DNA of 64,000 nucleotides, from positions 496,001-560,000 of the forward strand of contig NZ_CP026692.1 of assembly GCF_002949795.1 (NCBI RefSeq), read 5' to 3'. The DNA comes from Nostoc sp. 'Lobaria pulmonaria (5183) cyanobiont' (lineage in GTDB: Bacteria > Cyanobacteriota > Cyanobacteriia > Cyanobacteriales > Nostocaceae). Position numbers and translations under genes: made by a program. Of the stretch, positions 33,381 through 42,461 are shown piece after piece. Each line of letters begins with the position of its first letter. Within the stretch, counting starts at the first letter, position 1. The notes under the pieces are model-generated. The model had not been told where the DNA came from. It saw nothing but the letters and a program-made list of their open reading frames with translations, and made no database searches.

Positions 33381-35429
33381 TTACTTGCCGTTACCGTTAG
33401 CACCATTCCCATTGCTGTGAATGACACGTTCAGCAAGCTTTTCCGGTACTTCCTGGAGATGGTTATATTCCCAGTGGAAGGAACCAACGCCGAGAGTGAG
33501 CGATCGCAGCTCTACAATAAAATTCTGCATCTCTGCTTGTGGTAAGTATGCAGAGACATTATCCCAGCCTTGCCAATCATTTCTCCCCTCATAGCCTAAA
33601 ATTTGCCCCCGTCTACCACTCAATAGTTGCAGCACTTTGGAGGTAAATTCACTTGGTGTTGTCACTTCCAGCCGCAAAATCGGTTCTAATAGGGTAGGTT
33701 CTGCTTGGGGTATCCCCGTTTGCATTGCCAATCGGGCAGCTTGCTTAAAGGCTTGTTCGGAACTGTCAACGTTGTGATACGAACCATTAGTCAGAGTTAC
33801 CGCTACATCAACTATTGGGAAGCCCAAAGGCCCGTGTGTCAAAAATTCCCGCACGCCCATTTCCACGCCGGGAATGTACTGTTTAGGAACCACGCCACCG
33901 ACAATAGTTTCATTAAAGTTAAAACCTGTACCGCGTGGTAGGGGCTTGATTTCGAGAAAAACATCACCAAACTGTCCGTGACCACCGCTTTGATGTTTGT
34001 AGCGTCCATGAACTGAAGCCACCGTTTTACGGATGGTTTCTTTATAAGGCACTTGCGGTAAGTGGGTTGTCATTGGCAAGTTATATTTGCGGCGCAGTCT
34101 GTCTAGGGTAACTTGCAAATGAATCTCGCCTTGACCCCAAAGAATAACTTCGTGGGTATCGCCGTGTTGTTCCCAAGCAAGTGAGCAGTCTTCTTCTAAT
34201 AACTTGGTAATAGCACTGCTGAGTTTCACTTCATCGTTGCGCTTTTCTGGTGTAATGGCGAGGGCATACACAGGTTCCAACTGTACAGCTTTGGGTAATT
34301 CCATCGCCGATTGCTGTTCTGTGGAGATTGTATCGCCTGTCTTGATTCCTTCTAAACGGCTCAATGCGACAACTTCACCAGCACCAACTTCATTAACGAA
34401 CTGCTGTTGTTGTCCCATGAGGCGGTAAATTCCACCAGTGCGAATGCCATTGAGGACAATACCATCAGTTAATTTGCCCCGCCAAACACGCACCAGAGAA
34501 AGTTTGCCACCTTGGGGAGTGTAGTAAGTTTTTAATACCTGCGCTAGAGGTTTATCACCTTTTAAGTTTTTTAAACGACGTTCTGCTGTGGTTTCTGGTT
34601 CAGGAGCTTCTCGTAACAAGGCTTCTAATAGAGGTCTAACACCAAAATCTTGTTCTGCCACACCAAAGAAAACGGGCACTACCAAATCTGCCCCTAATTC
34701 CATTTTTAAATCTTTAAGGATTTCTTCTTGAGATGGTTCGATGTCTTCTAAAAGTTCTTCGAGTAAATGGTCGTCAAAATTTGCTAAGGCTTCGAGCATT
34801 TCTGCCCGTGCTGTATGTTCTTCTTCTTTCAAACTTTCGGGGAAGGGAATGGGGTCAGCAGGTGCGCCTGGATGATATTGATATGCCTGTTCGCTCACCA
34901 TATCAATAAAGCCAGTAAGTTGTTCCCCGTTCATGATCGGATATTGATGCGCTACCAAAGGACGGCTAGATACTGCTTTCAGGGCGTGTAACGTTTCCAA
35001 AACGTGAATATTTGCCCGATCCATTTTGTTGACGAAGACGAAATGAGGAATTTCCCAATCGTCCAGGAATTTAAATAAAGGGGCAAGGGTGAGGACTCGT
35101 TCGCGGATGGGTTCGCAAACTACAATTGCTGCATCGACTCCGATTAAAGCATTGTACGTTTCTTGGGCAAATTCTATACTTCCCGGACAGTCAATAAAAG
35201 TGAAGCGAATGCCGTTATACTCAGTGCTAGCGGCGCTGACTTCTACACTCATCTGGCGATCGCGCGACTCGGCTGCACTATCTCCGACTGTATTGCTGTC
35301 CTTAATATTGCCTTTGCGGGAAATTGCCCCTGTGACAAATAACAAGCTTTCTAGTAAAGTGGTTTTTCCACTTAAATAAGGCCCGACAATTGCAACGTTC
35401 CGCGAACCCGATTTTACTTTTTCGTTCAT
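33381..35429 (-). CDS. EF-G-like translation GTPase paralogue
   Basis: A 682-residue EF-G paralogue. The ATG at 35429 has GGGAGG eight bases upstream. The G domain has a P-loop GPYLSGKT at about 17-24 and NKMD for guanine binding. G3 reads FIDCPGSIEF instead of the usual D-x-PGH, so the catalytic His of EF-Tu/EF-G is Ser. Domains II-V are complete (KTYYTPQGGKLSLVRVWRGK; VPYKETIRKTVASVHGRYKH; GFPIVDVAVTLTNGSYHNVD). The C-terminus is a Gly/Asn tail (SNGNGANGNGK). It probably acts in an accessory ribosome role rather than as the main elongation factor. Confidence 0.88.
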   Translation of the reverse strand: MNEKVKSGSRNVAIVGPYLSGKTTLLESLLFVTGAISRKGNIKDSNTVGDSAAESRDRQMSVEVSAASTEYNGIRFTFIDCPGSIEFAQETYNALIGVDAAIVVCEPIRERVLTLAPLFKFLDDWEIPHFVFVNKMDRANIHVLETLHALKAVSSRPLVAHQYPIMNGEQLTGFIDMVSEQAYQYHPGAPADPIPFPESLKEEEHTARAEMLEALANFDDHLLEELLEDIEPSQEEILKDLKMELGADLVVPVFFGVAEQDFGVRPLLEALLREAPEPETTAERRLKNLKGDKPLAQVLKTYYTPQGGKLSLVRVWRGKLTDGIVLNGIRTGGIYRLMGQQQQFVNEVGAGEVVALSRLEGIKTGDTISTEQQSAMELPKAVQLEPVYALAITPEKRNDEVKLSSAITKLLEEDCSLAWEQHGDTHEVILWGQGEIHLQVTLDRLRRKYNLPMTTHLPQVPYKETIRKTVASVHGRYKHQSGGHGQFGDVFLEIKPLPRGTGFNFNETIVGGVVPKQYIPGVEMGVREFLTHGPLGFPIVDVAVTLTNGSYHNVDSSEQAFKQAARLAMQTGIPQAEPTLLEPILRLEVTTPSEFTSKVLQLLSGRRGQILGYEGRNDWQGWDNVSAYLPQAEMQNFIVELRSLTLGVGSFHWEYNHLQEVPEKLAERVIHSNGNGANGNGK

Positions 35430-35696
35430 AAAAACCTCCCTTGCGGTAATTAATTCATAACCGCATGATTCTGTATATATCAAGGGATAAAAAAATGGTT
35501 CTCTGGAGTCAAAATTACCCCTTCTTTAATTCGTTATTATCCTCCCTTTAATCGGAAGTTAAAAAAATTGTAGCGTGTCGTAAGATTTAGCTTAAGAAAA
35601 GTTAAGGCTCACAAATTTTTATCCCGAATCAAAAACTTTTGTAAAAAACTTTTTGTGAAGTAAATTTAACTGAAAGTGTTGCGAGTCAGAAAATCA

Positions 35697-36617
35697 ATGA
35701 GATTATCATTCTTTAAATATCGCATAGCAGGGTTAGTAAGTTTGATGCTGGTTATGAGTATTTCCTCTCCCTCTCTTGCTCTATCTCCTCCTGTGGCCTC
35801 AAAGTTGGAACAATCTAATCCTAAAACTGCCGTAGACTGGTTAAACCAAGGCTTACAAGCAATTCAGGCGGGAAAGGTACAAGATGCGATCGCTGCCTTT
35901 AAACAAGCAGCTAAATTAGATCCGACATTAGCACCAGCACACTATAATCTAGGGCTAGCACTTCGACAAACGGGACAATTACAACCCTCTGCGGATGCAT
36001 TTTATCGAGCGACGCAAGCCGATCCCAAATTTGCTCCAGCTTTTGCTAATTTAGGCGGAGCGTTATTAGAAGGCAATAATTTAAAGTTAGCTAACGATTA
36101 TTTACAACGCGCTTTAGAACTCGATCCCAAACTCGGATTTGCCCACTATAACTTGGGATTAGTGCGAGAACAGCAACGAAATTGCGAACAAGCGATCGCC
36201 TCTTTTAAAAAAGCTGGAGAATATAGCAAAAATGCACCAGAACCTCTTTACCATATAGGGATGTGTTATCTCCAACAAGGGAAACTAGATCAAGCCAGAA
36301 GTGCATTTTATCAGGCATTAAAAATTAATCCCAAGTATCCAGAAGCTTACTACAATCTCGGCTCAATTTTTGTTCAACAAAGTAAATTACAAGAAGCATT
36401 AGAAGCTTTTAGAAAATCAGCCGAAGCTAACTCTAACTATCCCAACGCTTATTATGGTGCTGGGTTAGTTTTTATCCAGTTACAGCAATATGGCGATGCA
36501 GTACAAGTATTGCAATTTGCTAGAGATTTATACAATACTCAAAAAAATCCTCAGTGGGCGAAAAACGCCGAGCAATTGTTGCAACAAGCACAAAATTTAA
36601 ATTACCAACCTCGCTGA
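35697..36617 (+). CDS. Secreted or periplasmic TPR protein
   Basis: A 306-residue protein with a signal peptide (MRLSFFKYRIAGLVSLMLVM, cleavage near SPSLALS) and seven tetratricopeptide repeats from about 50 on: AVDWLNQGLQAIQAGKVQDA, PAHYNLGLALRQTGQLQPSA, AFANLGGALLEGNNLKLAND and so on. I prefer the ATG at 35697 over the GTG at 35676. TPRs mediate protein-protein contacts; the partner is unknown. It is divergent from the EF-G-like gene, sharing a roughly 265-base promoter region. Confidence 0.87.
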   Translation: MRLSFFKYRIAGLVSLMLVMSISSPSLALSPPVASKLEQSNPKTAVDWLNQGLQAIQAGKVQDAIAAFKQAAKLDPTLAPAHYNLGLALRQTGQLQPSADAFYRATQADPKFAPAFANLGGALLEGNNLKLANDYLQRALELDPKLGFAHYNLGLVREQQRNCEQAIASFKKAGEYSKNAPEPLYHIGMCYLQQGKLDQARSAFYQALKINPKYPEAYYNLGSIFVQQSKLQEALEAFRKSAEANSNYPNAYYGAGLVFIQLQQYGDAVQVLQFARDLYNTQKNPQWAKNAEQLLQQAQNLNYQPR

Positions 36618-36698
36618 GGCAAAAAAATTTAATATTGCATAACATAAAACTATTGGGTTGGCTCGCTGGTGTTGTCTGAACTTGTCCCGATTGGAAAA

Positions 36699-37253
36699 AT
36701 GTACATGCAAAAGCGCCAGAAAAGTCGATTTTTATTTAGCGATCGCTGGCTTGATCGGCACTCAATTGTTCGCAATATGGAAGCCTTTCAAGACTTAATT
36801 GTGATTGTTTTGTGTTTGGGTTTGTTCGCCGTCATGCTAATCCAATTGTGGGGGATAGCTATCGCCCTCACGCAGCCACTAGACTATAAACATGTGACTG
36901 CAAAAATACTATTTGTGTTGATTTTAGTCGAGTTATTTCGACTATTAATGGTCTATTTGCAAGAACATAGTATCTCTGTAGGAGTAGCAGTTGAAGTCAC
37001 AATTGTATCTCTACTGCGAGAGGTAGTAGTTCACGGAGCGCTGGAAATTTATTGGGTTAATACGCTTGCAATTTGTGGTTTATTGTTTGTTCTGGGTGGA
37101 CTACTTGTGGTATGTGCTAAAACGCCACACATGGATTGTATGAGCGCTAACACTAAGTTTTGTCCGATTGTCTATAGAGGAGATAGGGAACGGCAAAACG
37201 AGTTGGAATTACAGTATTCACGTCAATGTGATGAGAATCAACCGCTTGGATAA
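36699..37253 (+). CDS. PsiE-family phosphate-starvation-inducible membrane protein
   Basis: A 184-residue protein with four hydrophobic helices: FQDLIVIVLCLGLFAVMLIQ, TAKILFVLILVELFRLLMVY, VTIVSLLREVVVHGA, TLAICGLLFVLGGLLVVCAK. The LFRLLMVYLQEH...VAVEVTIVSLLREVV pattern matches PsiE (PF06146-type). I chose the ATG at 36699 (GGAAAA before it); the frame extends to a GTG at 36669. Role poorly known; the family name derives from phosphate-starvation induction in E. coli. Confidence 0.8.
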   Translation: MYMQKRQKSRFLFSDRWLDRHSIVRNMEAFQDLIVIVLCLGLFAVMLIQLWGIAIALTQPLDYKHVTAKILFVLILVELFRLLMVYLQEHSISVGVAVEVTIVSLLREVVVHGALEIYWVNTLAICGLLFVLGGLLVVCAKTPHMDCMSANTKFCPIVYRGDRERQNELELQYSRQCDENQPLG

Positions 37254-37304
37254 ATTGTTATGAAAATGGGGAGTGGGAGAGACGCGATTAATCGCATCTG
37301 TACT

Positions 37305-37337
37305 GGGGAGTGGGGAAATACTTTTTCCCCACTCCCC
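37305..37337 (+). terminator. Strong hairpin after psiE-like gene
   Basis: GGGGAGTGGGGAAA-tactt-TTTCCCCACTCCCC is a perfect 14-bp stem with a five-base loop, followed by ACTCTTTTG. It was apparently built from the common GGGGAGTGGGG spacer repeat (also at 37268-37276). It probably ends the psiE transcript. Confidence 0.7.
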
Positions 37338-37477
37338 ACTCTTTTGTGTGAGACTGTATCAAGAAATAATTTTTGCAAGGTACTTCCGACGTATTGAAAT
37401 ATACTCTTTTTGGAAGATGAATCGCTCTTGAAGGGTGAGTATAACGTTAATTAGAAATCCTAAAAGAGGTTCAAGCA

Positions 37478-37723
37478 ATGGCTACAAATACAGGTAACGG
37501 ACAATCTAAAACAGCGATTAGCGACTTGGAGTATGATTTTGTCACCGTTTTGCAGAACAAGGCTGAAGCCGTTAAAGCTTACGATACCTACATCAAAGAT
37601 GCAGAAAAAGTAGGTTCTCAACCTTGTGTAGAGTTATTCCAAAAATTGCGGCAATCTGATATTGAACACGCACAAGAGATTCGCCAACATCTACAACAAG
37701 TGCTGCAACACGGTAAGATGTAA
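37478..37723 (+). CDS. Small helical hypothetical protein (81 aa)
   Basis: An 81-residue protein: TAISDLEYDFVTVLQNKAEA followed by VKAYDTYIKDAEKVGSQPCV and ELFQKLRQSDIEHAQEIRQH. It should fold as two long helices with E and H placed like those of ferritin-like helical pairs (E..Y...; DIEHAQEI). A clear AAGAGG lies before the ATG. Expected to be cytoplasmic; function unknown. Homologues of this type are common in filamentous cyanobacteria. Confidence 0.75.
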   Translation: MATNTGNGQSKTAISDLEYDFVTVLQNKAEAVKAYDTYIKDAEKVGSQPCVELFQKLRQSDIEHAQEIRQHLQQVLQHGKM

Positions 37724-37748
37724 TGCAGGTTTTAAGTGTGTAGACGTA

Positions 37749-37813
37749 AGCCTGTCGTAAATATCGCTTCTGGTTTAGCTAAAACAAAAAGAGGCGATGT
37801 CTACGACAGACTA
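37749..37813. repeat. Long inverted repeat of the TCTACGACAG family
   Basis: AGCCTGTCGTAAATATCGCT (37749 on) and the facing AGGCGATGTCTACGACAGAC (ending 37813) form an imperfect stem of about 23 bp. It is one of the dispersed palindromic elements of this genome and lies between two convergent genes, where it could serve both as a transcript end. Confidence 0.7.
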
Positions 37814-37858
37814 TTTTGCGTTGCACTTGCTGATTAAATTAGACGCAAGCACCGCCCA

Positions 37859-38686
37859 CTATTCGATAGACTGATTCTGGGCTGCTTGTTCTACTTGCGC
37901 CACCGTTAAATCGAGAGCCACCGCTACTTGCTCTACGCTCAATCCCAATGCCAACAATCGGGGAATAGCTTCTAACTTAGCTTCCTGGCGACCTTCCTGG
38001 CGACCTTCCTGGCGACCTTCTTCTAAGCCGTCTTCCTTGATTGATTGATACATCCGTGTTTTTTTGAATTCGTCGTCTATACCCAACATTTCTGCTAACT
38101 CCTCTCGACTTAACCGGGTAAATTTGTACAACAGAATAGTCTCGATCAATTCTACAATTTGCTTAGTGGTAGATTCATCTGCCAGTTGTTGCCTTGCTTG
38201 TAAAATCAATTCTCTACCTTTGTCAACGGCTGTCTCTTCTCTTTCGATAATTAATTTAACGATCGCAACTTGAAGTGAGTTCTCTGTCGAATCTAATTCA
38301 TCTAGATAAATGCGTTGCACTTGTGAACTGTCTAGCAGCAATTGATATGGTAGTCGATCGTTTGGATCTAAACTTCGTTGCGGATAGATGGCAACAGCAC
38401 GCCAAAAATTGACTGATTCGTTTTGACGCAAGTAAAGGAAGATTTCGGCAAAGAAGCGTCTATAAAAATTTGAGTCTAATTGAAACTGAACTTCAACAAA
38501 GTAAAGTGGTTGGTTTGTAGTTTCACTTGTGGGGATGAATACACCATCAATCCTAAAAGCAGTTTCTTTTAGCTCGATTGAAACAAATTGATATGCGTTG
38601 ACATTGACAGTTATGTCGCCAATTATGGCAAAAAATATGCTAGGAAAAGCTTGAAATAAGCTATAAAATATTTTGTCAGTTTGCAC
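37859..38686 (-). CDS. DUF2887 / Rpn-family PD-(D/E)XK protein
   Basis: A 275-residue protein. It opens TDKIFYSLFQAFPSIFFAII, then KETAFRIDGVFIPTSE and QPLYFVEVQFQLDSNFYRRF, where D and E-x-Q form the nuclease-like core. C-terminal helices follow (LSREELAEMLGIDDEFKKTR), then a repeated EEGRQEGRQEGRQEAKLEAI and a small helical end LSVEQVAVALDLTVAQVEQA. DUF2887 is a cyanobacterial family in the Rpn/recombination-promoting nuclease group. The EGRQ repeat is typical and variable in copy number. Confidence 0.9.
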   Translation of the reverse strand: MQTDKIFYSLFQAFPSIFFAIIGDITVNVNAYQFVSIELKETAFRIDGVFIPTSETTNQPLYFVEVQFQLDSNFYRRFFAEIFLYLRQNESVNFWRAVAIYPQRSLDPNDRLPYQLLLDSSQVQRIYLDELDSTENSLQVAIVKLIIEREETAVDKGRELILQARQQLADESTTKQIVELIETILLYKFTRLSREELAEMLGIDDEFKKTRMYQSIKEDGLEEGRQEGRQEGRQEAKLEAIPRLLALGLSVEQVAVALDLTVAQVEQAAQNQSIE

Positions 38687-38759
38687 CTAAATTTAGTCAA
38701 GTGAACATTGGATATTAAAAGTCTATCAAAAATAGTGTAAATGCGTCTGTTTCAGCATC

Positions 38760-38790
38760 AAAAAAGCAGATAGGAATAACCATCTGCTTT
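38760..38790 (-). terminator. Rho-independent terminator of the metF-like gene
   Basis: AAAGCAGAT and ATCTGCTTT form a 9-bp stem with a 10-base loop. Read on minus it ends in TTTTTT. It lies 23 bases past the metF-like stop. Confidence 0.85.
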
Positions 38791-38812
38791 AATAAAAGAT
38801 TCGTTATCTCCT

Positions 38813-39742
38813 TTACTTGGATACCAACTGATTAACTGGAGCAATCCCAGCCAAATCTAAAATTGACGCGATCGCATCTTCACGCTTCACCGCCATCATG
38901 TGGACACCTTGACATAATTGCCGCGCTATCTGCACTTGCTCGGCAGCAATTTTTATTCCTTCCTCAAAAGGGTCTTTGGCTTTTGCCAATCTATCAATAA
39001 TATGTTGGGGAATATCTACACCCGGAACACATCTATTAATAAACTGGGCATTTTTGGCTGATTTTAACAGAAATATTCCTGCCAAAATTGGTTTTTTATA
39101 ACCAGCAGCAATGGTATCCATAAACTTTTCTAGCCGCTCAAAATCGGTAATCAACTGACTTTGAAAAAACTGCGCTCCAGCTTCGATTTTGCGTTCAAAT
39201 CGACTTTGCAAACCCGACCAACTTTTACATTGCGGATCTACTGCTGCACCCACGAATAAATCTAAGGCTCCATCAGTCAAGGGTTTTTCATTGCAATCAA
39301 CACCTTGATTCATCTTCCGAATCAATTGCAGCAATCGCACAGCTTCCAAGTCAAACACTGCTTTGGCATCTGCATGATCGCCTACTTTTACTGGGTCGCC
39401 AGTCAAAGCTAAAATATTACGGATACCTAAAGCATGAGCGCCCATCAAGTCAGCTTGTAAACCGATGCGGTTGCGATCGCGGCAAGCAATTTGACAAATT
39501 GGCTCTATACCATTCTGTGACAAAATCACCGATGCCATTAACGAAGACATCCGTAACACGGCGCGGCTACCATCAGTAACGTTGACGGCATGAACTCTCC
39601 CCTTAAGAGTCGCCGCCATTTGAATCATGTGCGCTGGATCTCCCCCTTTCGGCGGTGCTACTTCGGCGGTAACTAGAAATTCACCTGCTTGTACAGCTCT
39701 GCGAAAGTCATTAAAGGCTGTGGGGCTGTGGGTGTGATGCAT
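38813..39742 (-). CDS. metF: Methylenetetrahydrofolate reductase-family protein
   Basis: A 309-residue TIM-barrel protein: GEFLVTAEVAPPKGGDPAHM, VHAVNVTDGSRAVLRMSSLM, LGIRNILALTGDPVKVGDHA, FVGAAVDPQCKSWSGLQSRF, KIEAGAQFFQSQLITDFERL. The LTGDP and QT-/QFF.(S/T)Q elements are characteristic of MetF, which reduces 5,10-methylene-THF to 5-methyl-THF with FAD. It is about 20 residues longer at the ends than E. coli MetF and could be a cyanobacterial variant. It sits 59 bases after trpS on the same strand. Confidence 0.87.
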   Translation of the reverse strand: MHHTHSPTAFNDFRRAVQAGEFLVTAEVAPPKGGDPAHMIQMAATLKGRVHAVNVTDGSRAVLRMSSLMASVILSQNGIEPICQIACRDRNRIGLQADLMGAHALGIRNILALTGDPVKVGDHADAKAVFDLEAVRLLQLIRKMNQGVDCNEKPLTDGALDLFVGAAVDPQCKSWSGLQSRFERKIEAGAQFFQSQLITDFERLEKFMDTIAAGYKKPILAGIFLLKSAKNAQFINRCVPGVDIPQHIIDRLAKAKDPFEEGIKIAAEQVQIARQLCQGVHMMAVKREDAIASILDLAGIAPVNQLVSK

Positions 39743-39801
39743 AAACTATTAAGGTTTCAATTTCTTAAATGGTATAACAAATCACACCTAAACGTGAAAA
39801 C

Positions 39802-40812
39802 TTATAGAGGAAGAGAGTAGCCTAAAGCCGTTTTTACTTGTGATAAAGTTTGATTTGCGATCGCTCTAGCTTTTTCTCCTCCATCCCGTAACACAGACTC
39901 CAAATAACCTTTATCGTCTGTTACTGCCTGATATTTTTCTTGAATTGGTTTCAAAGACTCAATAATTGTGTCTGTCAATAATGGCTTAAATTGTCCCCAA
40001 CCCATATCTTGACACTCAACTGCAACATCTTCCTTTTTCTTTCCAGAAAGCAATGTATACAATGTTAACAAATTATTACACTCTGGACGCGCTGGATCGT
40101 CAAAAGCCAGCCCACGAATCGGATCGGTTTTACAACGCTTAATCTTGTATTGAATCTGTTCCGCTGAATCTAGCAAACTGATCCGGCTTAACTCAGAAGG
40201 ATCGGACTTCGACATTTTGCGTGTACCGTCCGCCAAACTCATTACCCTTGCTCCTTCCTTGCGAATCAAAGGGTCTGGTAACTTCAAAACTGGCTGTTCT
40301 GGTTTACCAAATTGGTGATTTAACCGAGCTGCAATATCCCGTGTCAATTCCAAGTGTTGCTTTTGGTCTTCACCCACTGGCACTTTATCCGCTTGGTAAA
40401 GCAAAATATCAGATGCCATCAGCACAGGGTAATCCAACAAGCCTGCACTCACATTTTCTCCCTGTTTGACAGCCTTTTCCTTAAACTGGATCATATCTTG
40501 CAGCCAGTTTAAAGGTGTAATGCAGTTGAGCAACCAGGTGAGTTCACTGTGGGCTGAAACGTGAGATTGTACAAAGATAGTAGAGTGATTTAAATCAAGA
40601 CCACAAGCTAAATAAAGAGCAGCAAGAGTGTAGGTATCAGCTGCCAACTGTTTTGGGTCGTGTGGCACTGTAATCGCGTGCAAATCAGCCACAAAAAGGT
40701 AATTTTCGTATTCGCTCTGACCTTCTACCCAGTTGCGAATGGCTCCCAAGTAGTTACCTAGATGGTAATTGCCCGTTGGTTGAACTCCAGAAAGAACACG
40801 TTGCTTGCCCAT
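39802..40812 (-). CDS. trpS: Tryptophanyl-tRNA synthetase
   Basis: A 336-residue class Ic synthetase: MGKQRVLSGVQPTGNYHLGN with the HIGH-like motif GNYHLGN, then YLFVADLHAITVPHDPKQLA, PVGEDQKQHLELTRDIAARL and the KMSKS loop RKMSKSDPSELSRI. Length is normal. ATGs at 40821 and 40812 are both possible. It charges tRNA-Trp; trnW is also in this window (26827). Confidence 0.96.
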   Translation of the reverse strand: MGKQRVLSGVQPTGNYHLGNYLGAIRNWVEGQSEYENYLFVADLHAITVPHDPKQLAADTYTLAALYLACGLDLNHSTIFVQSHVSAHSELTWLLNCITPLNWLQDMIQFKEKAVKQGENVSAGLLDYPVLMASDILLYQADKVPVGEDQKQHLELTRDIAARLNHQFGKPEQPVLKLPDPLIRKEGARVMSLADGTRKMSKSDPSELSRISLLDSAEQIQYKIKRCKTDPIRGLAFDDPARPECNNLLTLYTLLSGKKKEDVAVECQDMGWGQFKPLLTDTIIESLKPIQEKYQAVTDDKGYLESVLRDGGEKARAIANQTLSQVKTALGYSLPL

Positions 40813-41318
40813 AAATTCCAACTTAGTTATCTCAAATCTGCGCTAATCAAATGGCGTTTGGTGACAAGAGAGCTTCTCTTCTCTACAAGAAGTTGCATCA
40901 ACCCAAACGCGCCTAGTGCAAAACTCATTTAATTTTGACATTTTCCAGGTCAACTTGCCGTTGCAGAATTACAGATTTAGTAATGACACCAGATTTGATT
41001 TGAATTTTAGTAGATCGCAAAGTTTTTTCTTGAAACGCGTCCTGCTCACCTCAAAGGGGTCATGGCTATAGTTTAAGTGAGTATTGTGTTCTCCCCATAC
41101 TACACTCATGAATCAGTATTTCTGCAAAAATGGGATGCTCCCCAGTAATCTGTATTGCTAGATGCAATTAACTACTTAGTACTCAAATAAAATTTTAGCC
41201 GCGACTATAACCCACTACACAATATTTTCAGTTGCGTAGACGCTCTTAGCGGCTTGTCCTAGACATCGCTTCGCCTCTTAATAGATACTATTTTCAACTG
41301 CTTGTTGAGAGTATTATC
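40813..41318. other. Spacer between trpS and the AraC gene, with a possible gene relic
   Basis: On the minus strand 41053-40925 is open and reads TLRSTKIQIKSGVITKSVIL followed by QRQVDLENVKIK and TGA, with no start codon. It may be the tail of a lost gene. A palindromic repeat of the TAGACATCGCTTCGCCTC type lies at 41233-41282. No other feature is visible. Confidence 0.4.
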
Positions 41319-42311
41319 ATGACTATTCGTTTGACTGAGACAAACTTTAATGAATTATGTGACGATGTGCAGCTTAATCACTATGAGGGAAAAGTAAAAT
41401 TTTTTACCTGGTTTGGTCAAGTTAGCAGTCACTGGACTATGCTGCGGCATCACCTTGAGCTAGTAATTCAAGAAAGCGATTTTTCTGAAACAGTAATTGT
41501 TGAGGGCGAACACGATGATTCGCCTTTTTTAACATCTAAATTTTTGCTGTCTGGTGGTATGAGAACCACTACACCAAATGTGCCTGGAGTCAGCGACGAT
41601 TATGAAGAAGTTGCAGGCTATAACTATTTATTTTACTTGCCTGATATTCGGGAGTTTGAGCATTTTACTGCCAACCAACACAAACAGTGTATCAGTATTT
41701 ATTGGTATCCTGATTTACTTTCTAGTTTCCAGGGTTGCTTTAAGGAATTACCAACTCTGCTGGTGCAGTTGATCGAAAATCCGACAAAGGAGCGTTTCCA
41801 TCAGCCATTAGGAGCCATCACACCTGCAATGCGGTTAGTGCTTAGGCAAATATTGCAGTGTCCGTTCCGAGAAACACTCAGACAAATGTATTTAGAAGCA
41901 AAAGTTTTGGAACTACTGACGCTTCAAATTGCTCAGTGGGGGGAAAATAATCTCTTATTGGAGCGATCGCTATTTTTTCGTCCCGATGAAATTGAACGTT
42001 TACATCATGCTAAAGCCATCCTTAATCAAAAGCTTCAGCATCCACCTTCTTTACTAAATTTAGCCAGACAAATCGGACTTAATGACTTTAAGCTCAAGCG
42101 AGGATTTCGAGAAATTTTTGGCACTACGGTGTGTGGATATGTGCAATCCTTACGGCTAGAACAAGCACAACAGTTATTGCTCGGCACTAATTTAACGATT
42201 GCAGAAATTGCTTCTCAAGTGGGTTATGAAAGCACAAGTCATTTTGGCTACCTCTTTAAACGGCAATTTGGCATGACTCCTAGAGATTATCGCCACCACA
42301 AAGGCTTATAG
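41319..42311 (+). CDS. AraC-family regulator (PchR-like, siderophore uptake)
   Basis: A 330-residue regulator. The N-terminal ligand-binding part spans about 1-225. The C-terminal AraC domain (about 228-328) has two helix-turn-helix units: LLNLARQIGLNDFKLKRGFR, then EIFGTTVCGYVQSLRLEQAQ, and LTIAEIASQVGYESTSHFGY, then LFKRQFGMTPRDYR. This matches PchR-type activators that sense ferric siderophores. It lies 150 bases upstream of the TonB receptor gene on the same strand, the usual arrangement. Confidence 0.9.
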   Translation: MTIRLTETNFNELCDDVQLNHYEGKVKFFTWFGQVSSHWTMLRHHLELVIQESDFSETVIVEGEHDDSPFLTSKFLLSGGMRTTTPNVPGVSDDYEEVAGYNYLFYLPDIREFEHFTANQHKQCISIYWYPDLLSSFQGCFKELPTLLVQLIENPTKERFHQPLGAITPAMRLVLRQILQCPFRETLRQMYLEAKVLELLTLQIAQWGENNLLLERSLFFRPDEIERLHHAKAILNQKLQHPPSLLNLARQIGLNDFKLKRGFREIFGTTVCGYVQSLRLEQAQQLLLGTNLTIAEIASQVGYESTSHFGYLFKRQFGMTPRDYRHHKGL

Positions 42312-42340
42312 CAAAAGGTAGATCCCGATTCCGATAAAAA

Positions 42341-42448
42341 AAATCCGGTTTCAGATATATGCGATCGCTCAATTTTTCGTATTCTCCTGAATAGAGTTAA
42401 TTAAGAGTAACTTGCAAGTAGCAAGCTCTGCTTCTAGAAATCCGGTTG
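42341..42448 (+). promoter_or_regulatory. Direct AAATCCGGTT repeats upstream of the TonB receptor
   Basis: AAATCCGGTT occurs at 42341-42350 and again at 42439-42448, 98 bases apart, the second just before the receptor ATG. They may be half-sites for the adjacent AraC protein. Experimental support is absent. Confidence 0.35.
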
Positions 42449-42461
42449 GGTGTGTGGGGTT

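Noticed and set aside
41283-41318. Fur box upstream of the AraC gene
   Set aside because: AT-rich sequence shows no convincing GATAATGAT-type 19-mer; calling it would be guesswork.
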